A DNA stretch of 30,569 nucleotides from JBGOTP01 sp041476545 (GCA_041476545.1 JBGOTP010000010.1:1-30569), one strand, 5' to 3'; counted from the stretch's first letter, positions 13,600 through 22,096 are shown. The notes: generated by a model not told the origin, from the sequence alone. A program made the numbers and translations.

Positions 13600-15963
13600 G
13601 TGTTCAAGATCCTCGACCGCTACATCCTTCGTCAAATCGTCCTGCCCTTTGTCCTGGTGCTCGTCGTGCTCACGTTTGCCCTCGAAATTCCCGCGATTCT
13701 CCGCAACGGCGAAGACCTCGTGGCGAAGGGTGTCGAGTGGTCCATCATCGCGCGCATCTTCATGACGCTGCTGCCCAGCCAACTCAGTCTGACGATTCCG
13801 ATGTCGCTCCTGATCGGGATTCTCATCGGGTTTGGCCAGCTGTCGGCGGATCGCGAGTTCGTGGCGCTGCAGGCGTGCGGGGTCAGCCTGATGCGGCTGT
13901 TCCGGCCGCTCGCCTTCATCGCCATCTTCGCGACGGCGTTCTCGGCGTACGAAACGGTCGTCGCGCTGCCAGATGCGAATCAGACGTTCCGGGAAATCAC
14001 CTACAACGTCATGGCGTCTCGGGTTGAGCGGGACATCAAGCCCGGGGTCTTCTTCGAAGACTTTCCGAACCTGGTCATCTTCGTCCGCGATTTGCCGCCC
14101 GACGGCGGATGGCGCGACGTGTTCCTGGCTGACCGGACCAGGCCCGCCGAAACCACGGTCTACTTTGCGCGGGAGGGCCGCATTCGACTGGACCGCGAGC
14201 AGCGGCTCGTGCAGTTGGAACTGCTCGAGGCCACCTCGCACACGACATACGTGGGCGTGCCCGAGAAGCACAGCGAGAATGCGTTTGCCAGCACCGTCAT
14301 CACGCTCGATCCGAAGATGGTGTTCAAGGATCCGCCGGCAAAGGGCGCCCCGGAAAAGACGTTCGCGGAGCTCCGCGCGACCATCGCCGAATTGGCCGCC
14401 CAGGGGGATCCCGGCTATCTGGCGCGGCTGATGTACCAGCAGAAGATCGCGCTGCCGATGACGTGTCCGATTCTCGCGCTCATCGGCCTGGCGCTCGGCG
14501 CGAGCACGCGCAAGGATGGCAAACTGGCGAGCTTCGTGCTCGGTTTTGTCGTCATCTTCTTCTACTACCTCCTGCTGTATTCCTTCCGCGCCGTGGCTCT
14601 GGGTGGACGGTTCAGTCCGGAATGGGCGCCGTGGGTGCCCAATATCATCATGGGCGCCGCCAGTGTGCTGTTGCTGGCCCGCCGCGAGCGGCTGGCGGAC
14701 CAGCCCATTCGTCTCAATTTGCCGGCATTCGGGAGACGCAACGAAGGTGCGACGGCCACACTGTCACATCCGGTGCCGCGTCGCCGCATCGTCCTCATAC
14801 CCCGCGTGTCACAGCTGAATCTCCCGGCGCTGAGGCTGCTCGATCGGTACGTTGCGAAGGAGTACTGGCGCGTCGTATCCGTTGCTGTCCTCTCGCTGCT
14901 CGGAATCTTCTACGTATCGACACTCATCGACCTTGCCGAGAAGATGCTGAAGGGACAAGCGCCCGTCGGCGTCGTGCTGCGCTTCTTCTACTTTCAGACT
15001 CCCCAGTTCGTGTTCTGGGTGCTCCCGATGGCCGTGCTCGTGGCCACGCTCGTTACGATGGCGGTCATGACGAAGAACAGCGAACTCATCATCATGCGCG
15101 CATGCGGCGTCAGCCTGTATCGCACGACCGCGCCACTGCTGGTCTTGGCGCTCGGCGCTTCGGCGGTGCTCTTTGCGCTACAGGAACGCGTGCTGCCCCG
15201 TGCGAACCGGGAAGCGGATCGCCTCAATCGCATCATTCGCGGCTTTGAACCACAGATGTCCCCGTTCAACCAGCGCTGGATCATCGGGCGGAACGGGTCC
15301 ATCTTCAACTACGATACCTTCGACTCGACCGCGAGCCGCTTTCTGCACCTCCGGACCTACGAGGTCGCGCCGGACTCCTGGCGGCTCGGCGCGATGACCT
15401 ACGCGGCCGATGCGACTCTCGTGCGGCGAAGCGCTGATGATCCGACTGTCTCACTCTGGGCGGGCCATCAGGGATGGGTCCGGCGGTTCTCTGCCGGGTC
15501 GCCGAAGGCGGGCACTCACCTGCTGGAGTACGAGCCATTCACGGAGCGCCAGTTGACGCTGGAGTCTCCCGAGTATTTCTCGAGCCGCCCGCGTGATACG
15601 GATCAGATGACGTACGACCAGATGCTGACGTTCAATGAACTGAGGAGCTACATCGACCAGCTGCGGGCCAGCGGCGCCAATGTGGTGCCCTATGTGGTGG
15701 CACTACAGCGAAAGATTGCGTTCCCGCTCGTCACCGTGCTGATGACGGTCCTGGCGGTGCCCTTTGGCGTGAGCGGGGGCCGCCGCGGCGCGCTCTATGG
15801 CGTTGGGATCGGTCTCGTGCTGGCTCTCGGTTACTTCGTCACGATGAGTGTGTTCGGAGCGTTCGGCGCCGGCGGGATTCTTCCACCGGCGCTGGCCGCG
15901 TGGGCGGCGAATCTGCTGTTCGGCGCGGCCGCGGTCTATATGATTCTCACCGTGCGAACATGA
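13600..15963 (+). CDS. lptFG: Fused LptF-LptG permease of the LPS export ABC transporter
   Basis: LptF and LptG are normally two proteins that with LptB2 extract LPS from the inner membrane. Here one 787-residue polypeptide carries both. The LptF half (1 to about 370) begins MFKILDRYILRQIVLPFVLV. A hydrophilic linker (about 370-405) follows, and the LptG half (about 406-787) begins LRLLDRYVAKEYWRVV. Each half has the family layout: N-terminal helices, an ACGVSL coupling-helix motif (93-98 and 501-506), a periplasmic beta-jellyroll, and C-terminal helices. No stop or frameshift separates the halves. The GTG start is set by the LptF N-terminus. No lptB, lptC or lptA lies nearby. Confidence 0.92.
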   Translation: MFKILDRYILRQIVLPFVLVLVVLTFALEIPAILRNGEDLVAKGVEWSIIARIFMTLLPSQLSLTIPMSLLIGILIGFGQLSADREFVALQACGVSLMRLFRPLAFIAIFATAFSAYETVVALPDANQTFREITYNVMASRVERDIKPGVFFEDFPNLVIFVRDLPPDGGWRDVFLADRTRPAETTVYFAREGRIRLDREQRLVQLELLEATSHTTYVGVPEKHSENAFASTVITLDPKMVFKDPPAKGAPEKTFAELRATIAELAAQGDPGYLARLMYQQKIALPMTCPILALIGLALGASTRKDGKLASFVLGFVVIFFYYLLLYSFRAVALGGRFSPEWAPWVPNIIMGAASVLLLARRERLADQPIRLNLPAFGRRNEGATATLSHPVPRRRIVLIPRVSQLNLPALRLLDRYVAKEYWRVVSVAVLSLLGIFYVSTLIDLAEKMLKGQAPVGVVLRFFYFQTPQFVFWVLPMAVLVATLVTMAVMTKNSELIIMRACGVSLYRTTAPLLVLALGASAVLFALQERVLPRANREADRLNRIIRGFEPQMSPFNQRWIIGRNGSIFNYDTFDSTASRFLHLRTYEVAPDSWRLGAMTYAADATLVRRSADDPTVSLWAGHQGWVRRFSAGSPKAGTHLLEYEPFTERQLTLESPEYFSSRPRDTDQMTYDQMLTFNELRSYIDQLRASGANVVPYVVALQRKIAFPLVTVLMTVLAVPFGVSGGRRGALYGVGIGLVLALGYFVTMSVFGAFGAGGILPPALAAWAANLLFGAAAVYMILTVRT

Positions 15964-15967
15964 CGCG

Positions 15968-16036
15968 GGCCGGCCTTTCAGGCCCGGCGTACAGGCGGAC
16001 CTGAAGGTCCGTCCCGCCCTGGAAGGTCCGCCCTAC
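15968..16036. repeat. Compound GTAG-headed palindromic repeat (REP-like)
   Basis: Between the convergent ends of lptFG and the PHP gene lie two palindromes. One is GCCGG-CCT/AGG-CCGGC (15969-15988). The other is CGGACCT/AGGTCCG (15997-16011), followed by a partial second copy of the AGGTCCGCC arm (16024-16032). On the minus strand the element begins GTAG (16036-16033), and its TAG is the stop codon of the PHP gene. GTAG or GGAG heads are typical of REP elements mobilised by RAYT transposases. The element could also act as a bidirectional terminator. Confidence 0.7.
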
Positions 16037-17733
16037 CGCTGCAGGACGACATCGGAAATCCAGATATCACCCGATGCTCCCGGGTTCGTGTTGGTCGTGT
16101 CGACAACAAACAGCACATGGGACATGTCCGCCAGCGGCGGCGTCCGGCGATCCGCCACGATGTCAATAGGTGTCAAATCGTCAAAGTAGACGGTTCGAGT
16201 CTGTGCCGTGGCGTCAACGTAGACTGACCGCTGCCATCGCTCGTAGGCGCCGCCGGGCCGTGACGTGCGGAGCTGGACGGAGATTCGCATCGGACGGTCG
16301 GCTCGAACGGTAAACGTGACGCGATCGTACGGGGTGACGTACTGTGGGCAGAACACCAGCAGCCCGACGTTGCTTCCCCGTGACTCGTCGCTCGTCAGCT
16401 GATAGTGCAGGTTCAGCTCGCTTCGATCGGGGTGTCCCTGTCCCGGCACCACACGCATCACTCCAACGGACGAGGGCTCCTCCTCGACACGCCACGCTCC
16501 CGGACTCTGTCCATCGAATAGTGGCAGTGCCGCAACCGCCGGCGGGTGTTCGGGAGCACGCGCGGAGGAATGGGCCGCGGTTACGGGTCGTACGTAGATG
16601 GGGTTGCTCACAATCCACGGGGGGAGATCTCGTCGTCCCGATGCGTAAATCTCGACGCGATAGACCGCCGGACCCTCTGGTGCATGGACAGTGAACGAGG
16701 ACTCGTGATGTCCCGTCTCGAGAATCTGATCACCACGCCACACCGTCGCGGTGAACGTCGGTGGAGCGTTGCTGCGCACATGGAGCGTGACGGGACCGTC
16801 CGCGCCCAGCTCGTCGCCCTGCTGAGCGGTCCCTGAGAGATTCGAGGCGCTGAACTCGAAGGAGGGTCGCGCAGCGAAGCCGTCGACCGTCGTGTAGACA
16901 TGGCCGGAGCGCAGGCCATCCACGATCGCGACGCCGTCCGCCGTGGCATCACCCGACAGGGGATGCGCCGGTCGGACATGAACCGAGAGCATGCGAAAGG
17001 AAGACTGGTAACTGGGAATCGGGAGGATGCCGATCTGCGAATGAGCATCGGTACCGGCCACCGCCACCACGCGCCGGTTCCGCGTGAGCATCTCCCAACG
17101 CTTCATCAGCTCCGACGTGTCGCTCAGGAGACTGGTGATCGCTTCGGGCGGCCTGAACGGATAGGCTCCAAGCGCTTCGAGCAGACGCAGCTTCGACCGC
17201 AATCCGCCGCGCGTCGCCTGCACGCGCCAGCTCGTATCGGGATTGATGACCTCGATGCCGTCGAACGGCGCGGACCAGGCCTCCCACTGCAGGGCGCGTT
17301 TGGGTGAGTCGGGATGCGCGGCAATGCCGAATCCGCCGAGCCGCGCCACATCGTCGACGACGTCGCGCGGTTCGCCGCGGAGCGGATAGGGGGCGGCCGG
17401 AAGGCCGATGGCGACGTAGTGACCGCCGGTTGTGCTGATCTCGACACCGTCGAGACAGAGCACGCCCTCATGATACATGGGGGGATCTGGTGGCCGTGTC
17501 GCATCGCCGTGATCGGTGAAGACGACAAACCTCAGCCCCGCGCGGGCAGCGTCGAGCGCCACGTCGGCCGGTGCACCGCGGCCGTCGGACCGGTTTGTGT
17601 GAATGTGAAGAACGCCCGAAACGGTACCGTCGTCCTGGACTGGCAGTTTCAGGCGAGCCGGTGGCAGGGTGAAAGCGAGGCATACGCCGACGGCGGCCGC
17701 GAGCGCCGCCGTCGCCAACAGAGCACGCTTCAC
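16033..17733 (-). CDS. CehA/McbA-family PHP-domain metallohydrolase, exported
   Basis: The 566-residue protein has an N-terminal hydrophobic segment (about 5-22), so it is probably exported or membrane-anchored. A PHP-type metal-binding domain follows (about 38-300): HIHTNRSDGRG, FVVFTDHGD, the ISTTGGHYVAIG segment, FGIAAHPDSPKRA and VAVAGTDAHSQIG supply the metal-ligand histidines and aspartates. The C-terminal region (about 410-566) looks like a galactose-binding or CBM-type beta-sandwich. CehA and McbA hydrolyse carbaryl, but most relatives are of unknown substrate, and phosphoester or carbamate activity is only inferred. The GTG start is 8 bp after the metK stop, so co-transcription is likely. 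The stop codon is formed by the adjacent GTAG-headed repeat. Confidence 0.8.
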   Translation of the reverse strand: MKRALLATAALAAAVGVCLAFTLPPARLKLPVQDDGTVSGVLHIHTNRSDGRGAPADVALDAARAGLRFVVFTDHGDATRPPDPPMYHEGVLCLDGVEISTTGGHYVAIGLPAAPYPLRGEPRDVVDDVARLGGFGIAAHPDSPKRALQWEAWSAPFDGIEVINPDTSWRVQATRGGLRSKLRLLEALGAYPFRPPEAITSLLSDTSELMKRWEMLTRNRRVVAVAGTDAHSQIGILPIPSYQSSFRMLSVHVRPAHPLSGDATADGVAIVDGLRSGHVYTTVDGFAARPSFEFSASNLSGTAQQGDELGADGPVTLHVRSNAPPTFTATVWRGDQILETGHHESSFTVHAPEGPAVYRVEIYASGRRDLPPWIVSNPIYVRPVTAAHSSARAPEHPPAVAALPLFDGQSPGAWRVEEEPSSVGVMRVVPGQGHPDRSELNLHYQLTSDESRGSNVGLLVFCPQYVTPYDRVTFTVRADRPMRISVQLRTSRPGGAYERWQRSVYVDATAQTRTVYFDDLTPIDIVADRRTPPLADMSHVLFVVDTTNTNPGASGDIWISDVVLQR

Positions 17734-17741
17734 GGTGGGGC

Positions 17742-18893
17742 CTATAACTTGGCTTCTGAGCGCAGCACCGCTGCCTTATCGATCCGCTCCCACGTGAACT
17801 CGGGCTCGGTTCGCCCGAAATGTCCGAACGCCGCGGTCTTCTTGTAGATGGGTCGCCGGAGATTCAACTCGTCGATGATGCCGCGGGGCGTCAGCTTGAA
17901 GTGCGCTCTCACCAGTTCGGTGATACGTTCCTCGGGAACCCGACCGGTCCCCTCGGTGTGCACCATCACGGAGACGGGATCGGCCACGCCGATGGCATAC
18001 GCGAGCTGGACGAGCGCGCGGTCGGCGATGCCGGCAGCGACGACGTTCTTCGCAATGTAGCGCGCCATGTAGCAGGCCGACCGATCGACTTTCGTCGGGT
18101 CCTTTCCCGAGAACGCCCCGCCGCCATGCGGGGCCGCGCCGCCGTACGTATCGACGATGATCTTGCGTCCAGTGACGCCGGCGTCCCCGTGCGGACCTCC
18201 GACGACGAACCGCCCTGTCGGGTTGACGTACACCTTGGTCTGCTCGTCCATCAACGCCGCGGGGATGACGCAGTTGATGATCTTCTCGATGATGTCGGCC
18301 CGCATCTTCTCGTTCGTGACGTCCGGACTGTGCTGACTGGAGACGACCACGGCGTCGACGCGGAGCGGTGTCGTGCCGTCGTATTCCACGGTGACCTGCG
18401 ACTTGCCATCGGGTCGCAGGTAATCGAGCACGCCCTCGCGACGCATGGACGACAGCCCTCTCACGAGCTTGTGCGCCAGCATGATGGGCAGCGGCATCAG
18501 CTCGTCCGTCTCCTTGCACGCGTAGCCGAACATCAGACCCTGATCCCCGGCCCCACCCGTGTCGACGCCCATCGCGATGTCGGGAGACTGACTGTGAATC
18601 GCCGAAATGACCGCGCACGTTTCGGCGTCGAACCCATACTTGCCGCGCGTGTACCCGACATCGGTGATGGCCCGGCGGACCACTTCCTGGTAGTCGATGA
18701 CGGCCCGCGTGGTGATTTCGCCGGCGATGAACGCGATCCCTGTGGTGACCAGCGTCTCGCAGGCCACGCGGCTCATCGGGTCCTGGGCCAGGAGGGCGTC
18801 GAGAATGGAATCCGAGATTTGATCGGCAATCTTGTCGGGGTGTCCTTCGGTGACAGACTCGGACGTGAAGAGATGCCGTCCACTACGGCTCAT
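17742..18893 (-). CDS. metK: S-adenosylmethionine synthase
   Basis: MetK makes S-adenosylmethionine from methionine and ATP in the cytoplasm. The 383-residue protein has the canonical motifs in order: FTSESVTEGHPDKIADQISD (catalytic His and ATP binding), a GAGDQGLMFGYA loop (signature 1), and GGGAFSGKDPTKVDRSACY (signature 2, P-loop-like). The length matches the family (about 384). The ATG has GAGGAG 6 bp upstream. No SAM-I, SAM-II or SAH riboswitch pattern is evident in the 89-bp leader. A hairpin lies there instead. It lies between xerD and the PHP gene on the same strand. Confidence 0.97.
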   Translation of the reverse strand: MSRSGRHLFTSESVTEGHPDKIADQISDSILDALLAQDPMSRVACETLVTTGIAFIAGEITTRAVIDYQEVVRRAITDVGYTRGKYGFDAETCAVISAIHSQSPDIAMGVDTGGAGDQGLMFGYACKETDELMPLPIMLAHKLVRGLSSMRREGVLDYLRPDGKSQVTVEYDGTTPLRVDAVVVSSQHSPDVTNEKMRADIIEKIINCVIPAALMDEQTKVYVNPTGRFVVGGPHGDAGVTGRKIIVDTYGGAAPHGGGAFSGKDPTKVDRSACYMARYIAKNVVAAGIADRALVQLAYAIGVADPVSVMVHTEGTGRVPEERITELVRAHFKLTPRGIIDELNLRRPIYKKTAAFGHFGRTEPEFTWERIDKAAVLRSEAKL

Positions 18894-18914
18894 GCAGGGC
18901 TCCTCGAAAGGGCT

Positions 18915-18938
18915 GGTGTCCGGCTGAAAGCGGACGCC
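18915..18938. repeat. Hairpin in the metK leader, REP-like
   Basis: An imperfect stem GGTGTCCG/CGGACGCC (one G-T pair) with an 8-nt loop lies 22-45 bp upstream of the metK ATG. It lacks the GTAG head of the other palindromes here but has the same style, so it may be a decayed member. A role in metK expression is possible but not shown. Confidence 0.45.
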
Positions 18939-18982
18939 ACGCAGTGAGAAAAACAGAGTGAAAAACGCTTAAGTCTATCAGA

Positions 18983-19864
18983 TCAGCGACGAGGGTGGAA
19001 CCGGTCGTAGACCGCGCGCAGGCGGGTTTCGAGCACATGTGTGTAGATCTGCGTCGTCGAGAGATCGGCATGGCCCAGCATCGTCTGAATCGCGCGCAGG
19101 TCCGCCCCGCGATCGAGCAGGTGCGTCGCGAACGAGTGGCGCAGGACGTGTGGACTGATCGAACCGGGAAGACCGGCCCGCTGGCCGTACGCCTTGAGAA
19201 TCTTCCAGAACCCGACGCGACTGAGCGGGCGGCCGCGCGCATTCAGGAACAGTCGCGGTGATGTCCCGCGGCCGCTCGTGAGGATCTGCGGCCGCCCCTC
19301 GCGCTGGTAGCGACGGACCCAATCCGTGGCTTCGTCACCGATGGGGATCAGTCGCTCCTTGTTGCCTTTGCCGACGCAGGTCACGTAGTGTGCGTCGAGG
19401 TGGAGATCGGCCGATCGCAGTCCGACGAGCTCCGAGACGCGCATGCCGGTCGCGTAGAGCACTTCGATCATCGCGCGGTCGCGCAGTCCGCGCGGCGTGG
19501 CGACGTCCGCGGCGGCGATAAGGGCGTCCACCTGATCCATCGAGAGGAACTTTGGCAACGCCGGCCAGGCGCGAGGAGGCCGCAGGTCTTCAGCGGGACT
19601 ACGGCTGAGTTGCCGATCGACCACAAGATACTTATAGAAGCCGCGGATGGTCGCCACGGCACGCCCGACCGAGCGCGGCGCGAGGCCGCGCGTCATCTGC
19701 TGCCGGACGAACGCTTCGAGCGCAGCCCGATCCAGCGCCTCGGGTCTCGAGTGCCTGGCGGCCGCGAAAGCGGCCAGGGCGCGAAGGTCGCGGGCATAGC
19801 TGTCGAGCGTGTGGTCGGCGAGCCGTCGCTCGACGCGCAGATGATCGAGGTAGGAGTCGATGAT
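18983..19864 (-). CDS. xerD: XerD-type tyrosine site-specific recombinase with irregular start
   Basis: The catalytic domain is intact: TGMRVSELVGLR (first Arg), VGKGNKERLIPIG (Lys), SPHVLRHSFATHLL (His-x-x-Arg), MLGHADLSTTQIYTHV (His and nucleophile Tyr). Upstream the same frame encodes an N-terminal SAM-like core-binding domain (SYLDHLRVERRLADHTLDSY), but no ATG, GTG or TTG lies before it. The first canonical start is the ATG at 19696, which would remove about 55 residues of that domain. Above the domain the frame reads ATG (19879), two codons, then TAG (19870-19868), then TCC ATC ATC GAC. I therefore give the ATC at 19864 as a provisional start. XerD with XerC would act on dif, and a dif-like site lies at 11194. 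Confidence 0.85.
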   Translation of the reverse strand: MIDSYLDHLRVERRLADHTLDSYARDLRALAAFAAARHSRPEALDRAALEAFVRQQMTRGLAPRSVGRAVATIRGFYKYLVVDRQLSRSPAEDLRPPRAWPALPKFLSMDQVDALIAAADVATPRGLRDRAMIEVLYATGMRVSELVGLRSADLHLDAHYVTCVGKGNKERLIPIGDEATDWVRRYQREGRPQILTSGRGTSPRLFLNARGRPLSRVGFWKILKAYGQRAGLPGSISPHVLRHSFATHLLDRGADLRAIQTMLGHADLSTTQIYTHVLETRLRAVYDRFHPRR

Positions 19865-19868
19865 GGAC

Positions 19869-19874
19869 TATGCT
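19869..19874 (+). promoter_or_regulatory. Possible -10 element for murQ
   Basis: TATGCT lies 35 bp upstream of the chosen murQ ATG. No convincing -35 was found. It overlaps the amber codon at the 5' end of the xerD frame on the other strand. Confidence 0.25.
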
Positions 19875-19908
19875 ACCATCCGCGCGGTTTCCTGAGGTCG
19901 TTCCAAGC

Positions 19909-20859
19909 ATGCCCGTTCGTTCGAAATGGCAGTCTCTTCCCACCGAGGCGATTAACCCCTCAACGCTCGCGATCGACAAGCTCTCCCCCGCCGACATCGT
20001 CGACGGGATGCTGAACGAGGATCGCAAGATGCTCGCCGCCGTTCAGCGCGAGAAGGAGCGGATCGCCGTGGGCATCGACATCATCACGCAGGCGCTGCGC
20101 AAGAGCGGCCGGATTATCTTCGTCGGCGCAGGGACGAGCGGGCGCCTCGGAGTGGTCGAGGCGGCGGAGATGCCGCCGACCTTCGGCACGAGTCCGGATC
20201 TCGTCCAGGCGATTATCGCCGGCGGGAAGGATTCGCTGGTGCGCGCCAAGGAAGGCGTCGAGGACAACTACGAAGAAGGCGCACGGTCGGTCAACCGGCT
20301 CAGGCCGACGAAGACCGACGTGGTCATCGGCGTCTCGGCCAGTGGCATGACACCGTTTGTGCGGGGCGCGCTGACCCGGGCGCGCCGGGCCGCGTCGAAG
20401 ACCATTTTCGTCACCTGCGACCCGCGCACCGAGCTGCAGACGTTCGTCGACGTCACGATTGCCCCGGCCGTCGGACCGGAGGTGATTGCCGGTTCCACAC
20501 GGCTCAAGGCGGGCACGGCCACGAAGATCGTGCTCAACATGCTGACGACGGCGGCGATGATCCGCATCGGCAAGACCTACGGCAACCTGATGGTCGACGT
20601 GCAGATGGGGTCCGAGAAGCTGCGCGATCGCGCGCGCCGCATCATCACGATTGTCACGGGGCTGGAGTACGACGAGGCCGACACGCTGCTGCGCCGTGCG
20701 CACTGGAACGTCAAGGCCGCCATCGTCATGCAGAAGTCCGGGCTCACCTACGCGCGCGCGGTCTCCCGCCTTCGGAAGGCGCACGACTTCGTCCGGGATG
20801 CCATCGGCGAGGATGCCGAGCCCAGGCTCAAGCAGTTGCTGAACGAGAAACACGAGTGA
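19909..20859 (+). CDS. murQ: N-acetylmuramic acid 6-phosphate etherase
   Basis: MurQ cleaves the D-lactyl ether of MurNAc-6-phosphate to give GlcNAc-6-phosphate in cell-wall recycling. The 316-residue protein has the SIS sugar-phosphate-binding fold: RIIFVGAGTSGRLGVVEAAEMPPTFGT (phosphate loop and catalytic Glu) and VVIGVSASGMTPFVRGAL (second SIS loop). A segment EVIAGSTRLKAGTATKIVLNMLTTAAM (the family signature) and a C-terminal helical UBA-like part follow. I chose the ATG at 19909 (MPVRSKWQSLPTE) over one 39 bp upstream because the added residues are not family-like and would overlap the putative promoter. A serine hydrolase gene follows on the same strand. Confidence 0.95.
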   Translation: MPVRSKWQSLPTEAINPSTLAIDKLSPADIVDGMLNEDRKMLAAVQREKERIAVGIDIITQALRKSGRIIFVGAGTSGRLGVVEAAEMPPTFGTSPDLVQAIIAGGKDSLVRAKEGVEDNYEEGARSVNRLRPTKTDVVIGVSASGMTPFVRGALTRARRAASKTIFVTCDPRTELQTFVDVTIAPAVGPEVIAGSTRLKAGTATKIVLNMLTTAAMIRIGKTYGNLMVDVQMGSEKLRDRARRIITIVTGLEYDEADTLLRRAHWNVKAAIVMQKSGLTYARAVSRLRKAHDFVRDAIGEDAEPRLKQLLNEKHE

Positions 20860-20947
20860 AGCCGAACCACCACGGTCCGGCCCGCGGCGGCCCCAGTCAG
20901 GGTCTGGAGGATCTGGCAGAGGTCGGGCGAGCGCTGTCCGTGCCGTG

Positions 20948-22096
20948 ATGCCGGTTGTTCGCACCGATGTGGAGCCGGCGCGCGCTCTTCTCATGCGTGC
21001 GATCGCGAACCGGATCTTCCCGGCCGCGGTGGCGGAGACTGGCGACAGCAGTGGTGTGCTCTGGCGGGAAGCGTGCGGCCGCCTGACCTTCGCCGCCGAC
21101 GCCCCCGCCGCACACGACGCCACCGTCTTCGACCTGGCCTCCCTCACCAAACCCATTGCGACCACGACCGTCGTTCTGCAGCTCGCGTCCACTGGCCGCC
21201 TCGATCTCAGGGACCCTGTGTCCGCGTGCTTCGACGAGTGGCGCGGCAGCGATCGCGAGGGCGCAACGATCCGGGATCTGCTGGAGCATGCGTCAGGACT
21301 TGCCGCGCGGCTCGTCGACCAGCCGCCACGGGGGCGACGCGAGTTCGAACATGAGATCTGCGTCATGCCGCTCGAATATGAGTTGCGCACGCAGTCCGTG
21401 TACAGCGACCTGGGATTTCTCCTGCTCGGTTTCCTGGCGGAAGATCGGGGCGGCAGGTCGCTGTCCGCGCAATTCGATGAGATCACGGACCGGCTGGCGG
21501 CCGCTGACAAAGGCGCAGTCGCTGACGAAAGCGTAGAAGGCTCGAGCTTTAGCTCGGGCGTCTCGGGTGTCGAGGCCTTTCTGGCGTTCAGTGTGCCAGC
21601 TGAGAGGCGAAGAGCAACGGCGCCCACGCAGCCACTCCCCGACGACACTCGGCGTGGCGAGAGGCTGGTTGGAGTCGTTCACGACAGCTATGCGGCCGCA
21701 CTTGGGGGCGTGGCTGGACATGCCGGGCTCTTTGGAAATGCGGCTGGCGTTGGCGCGTTCGGCCGTGTCCTTCTGCGTGCTGCGCGCGGAGACGCGTCCC
21801 TGCCCTCCCCCTTCTCTCCTCGAGTGGTCGCGAGAGTGGCGAGGAAGAGCACCGTGCCAAACAGCTCGCGGTCGCTTGGGTGGGACACGATGTTGCCGAC
21901 CTCGTCGTGCGGTTCAGGCATGTCTCCGGCCGCGTTCGGACACGTCGGATACACGGGCACGTCGCTCTGGGTCGATCCGATCCTCGACCGCTACTTCGTG
22001 CTGCTCACAAACCGCGCGTGTGATGGCGGCAGCCTAGAGGAGATGCGAAGCGTGCGCCGGTCCTTCCACGACGCGCTCGTGACCCTGGATGCGTGA
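20948..22096 (+). CDS. Beta-lactamase-family serine hydrolase with in-frame palindrome insertion
   Basis: The 382-residue protein belongs to the class C beta-lactamase/penicillin-binding-protein-like hydrolases. The nucleophile motif is FDLASLTKP (Ser65-x-x-Lys68), the second motif VYSDLGF (Tyr152-Ser-Asp), and the third GHVGYTGTSLWVD (His332-Val-Gly, in place of KTG). VHDSYAAALGGVAGHAGLFG is also conserved. No signal peptide is visible, and the substrate is unknown. Placed after murQ, it may act in muropeptide recycling, but this is inference. Residues about 187-210 are a low-complexity insertion that contains a GTAG-headed palindrome read as VEGSSFSSG. A GTG directly precedes the chosen ATG. 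Confidence 0.88.
   Translation: MPVVRTDVEPARALLMRAIANRIFPAAVAETGDSSGVLWREACGRLTFAADAPAAHDATVFDLASLTKPIATTTVVLQLASTGRLDLRDPVSACFDEWRGSDREGATIRDLLEHASGLAARLVDQPPRGRREFEHEICVMPLEYELRTQSVYSDLGFLLLGFLAEDRGGRSLSAQFDEITDRLAAADKGAVADESVEGSSFSSGVSGVEAFLAFSVPAERRRATAPTQPLPDDTRRGERLVGVVHDSYAAALGGVAGHAGLFGNAAGVGAFGRVLLRAARGDASLPSPFSPRVVARVARKSTVPNSSRSLGWDTMLPTSSCGSGMSPAAFGHVGYTGTSLWVDPILDRYFVLLTNRACDGGSLEEMRSVRRSFHDALVTLDA
21533..21559 (+). repeat. GTAG-headed palindrome inside the serine hydrolase gene
   Basis: GTAG (21533-21536) is followed by a palindrome (21540-21559) with perfect CGAGCT/AGCTCG arms. The core is the same as in the element at 23742-23761. It lies in frame in a non-conserved loop of the hydrolase, without a stop codon. 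Confidence 0.65.

Noticed and set aside
18894..18960. SAM or SAH riboswitch upstream of metK
   Set aside because: The leader is too short and shows none of the known conserved cores. Only a simple hairpin is present.
19960..21648. A 562-codon minus-strand open frame opposite murQ and the serine hydrolase
   Set aside because: It spans two well-supported plus-strand genes and is Arg/Ser/Ala-rich without motifs.
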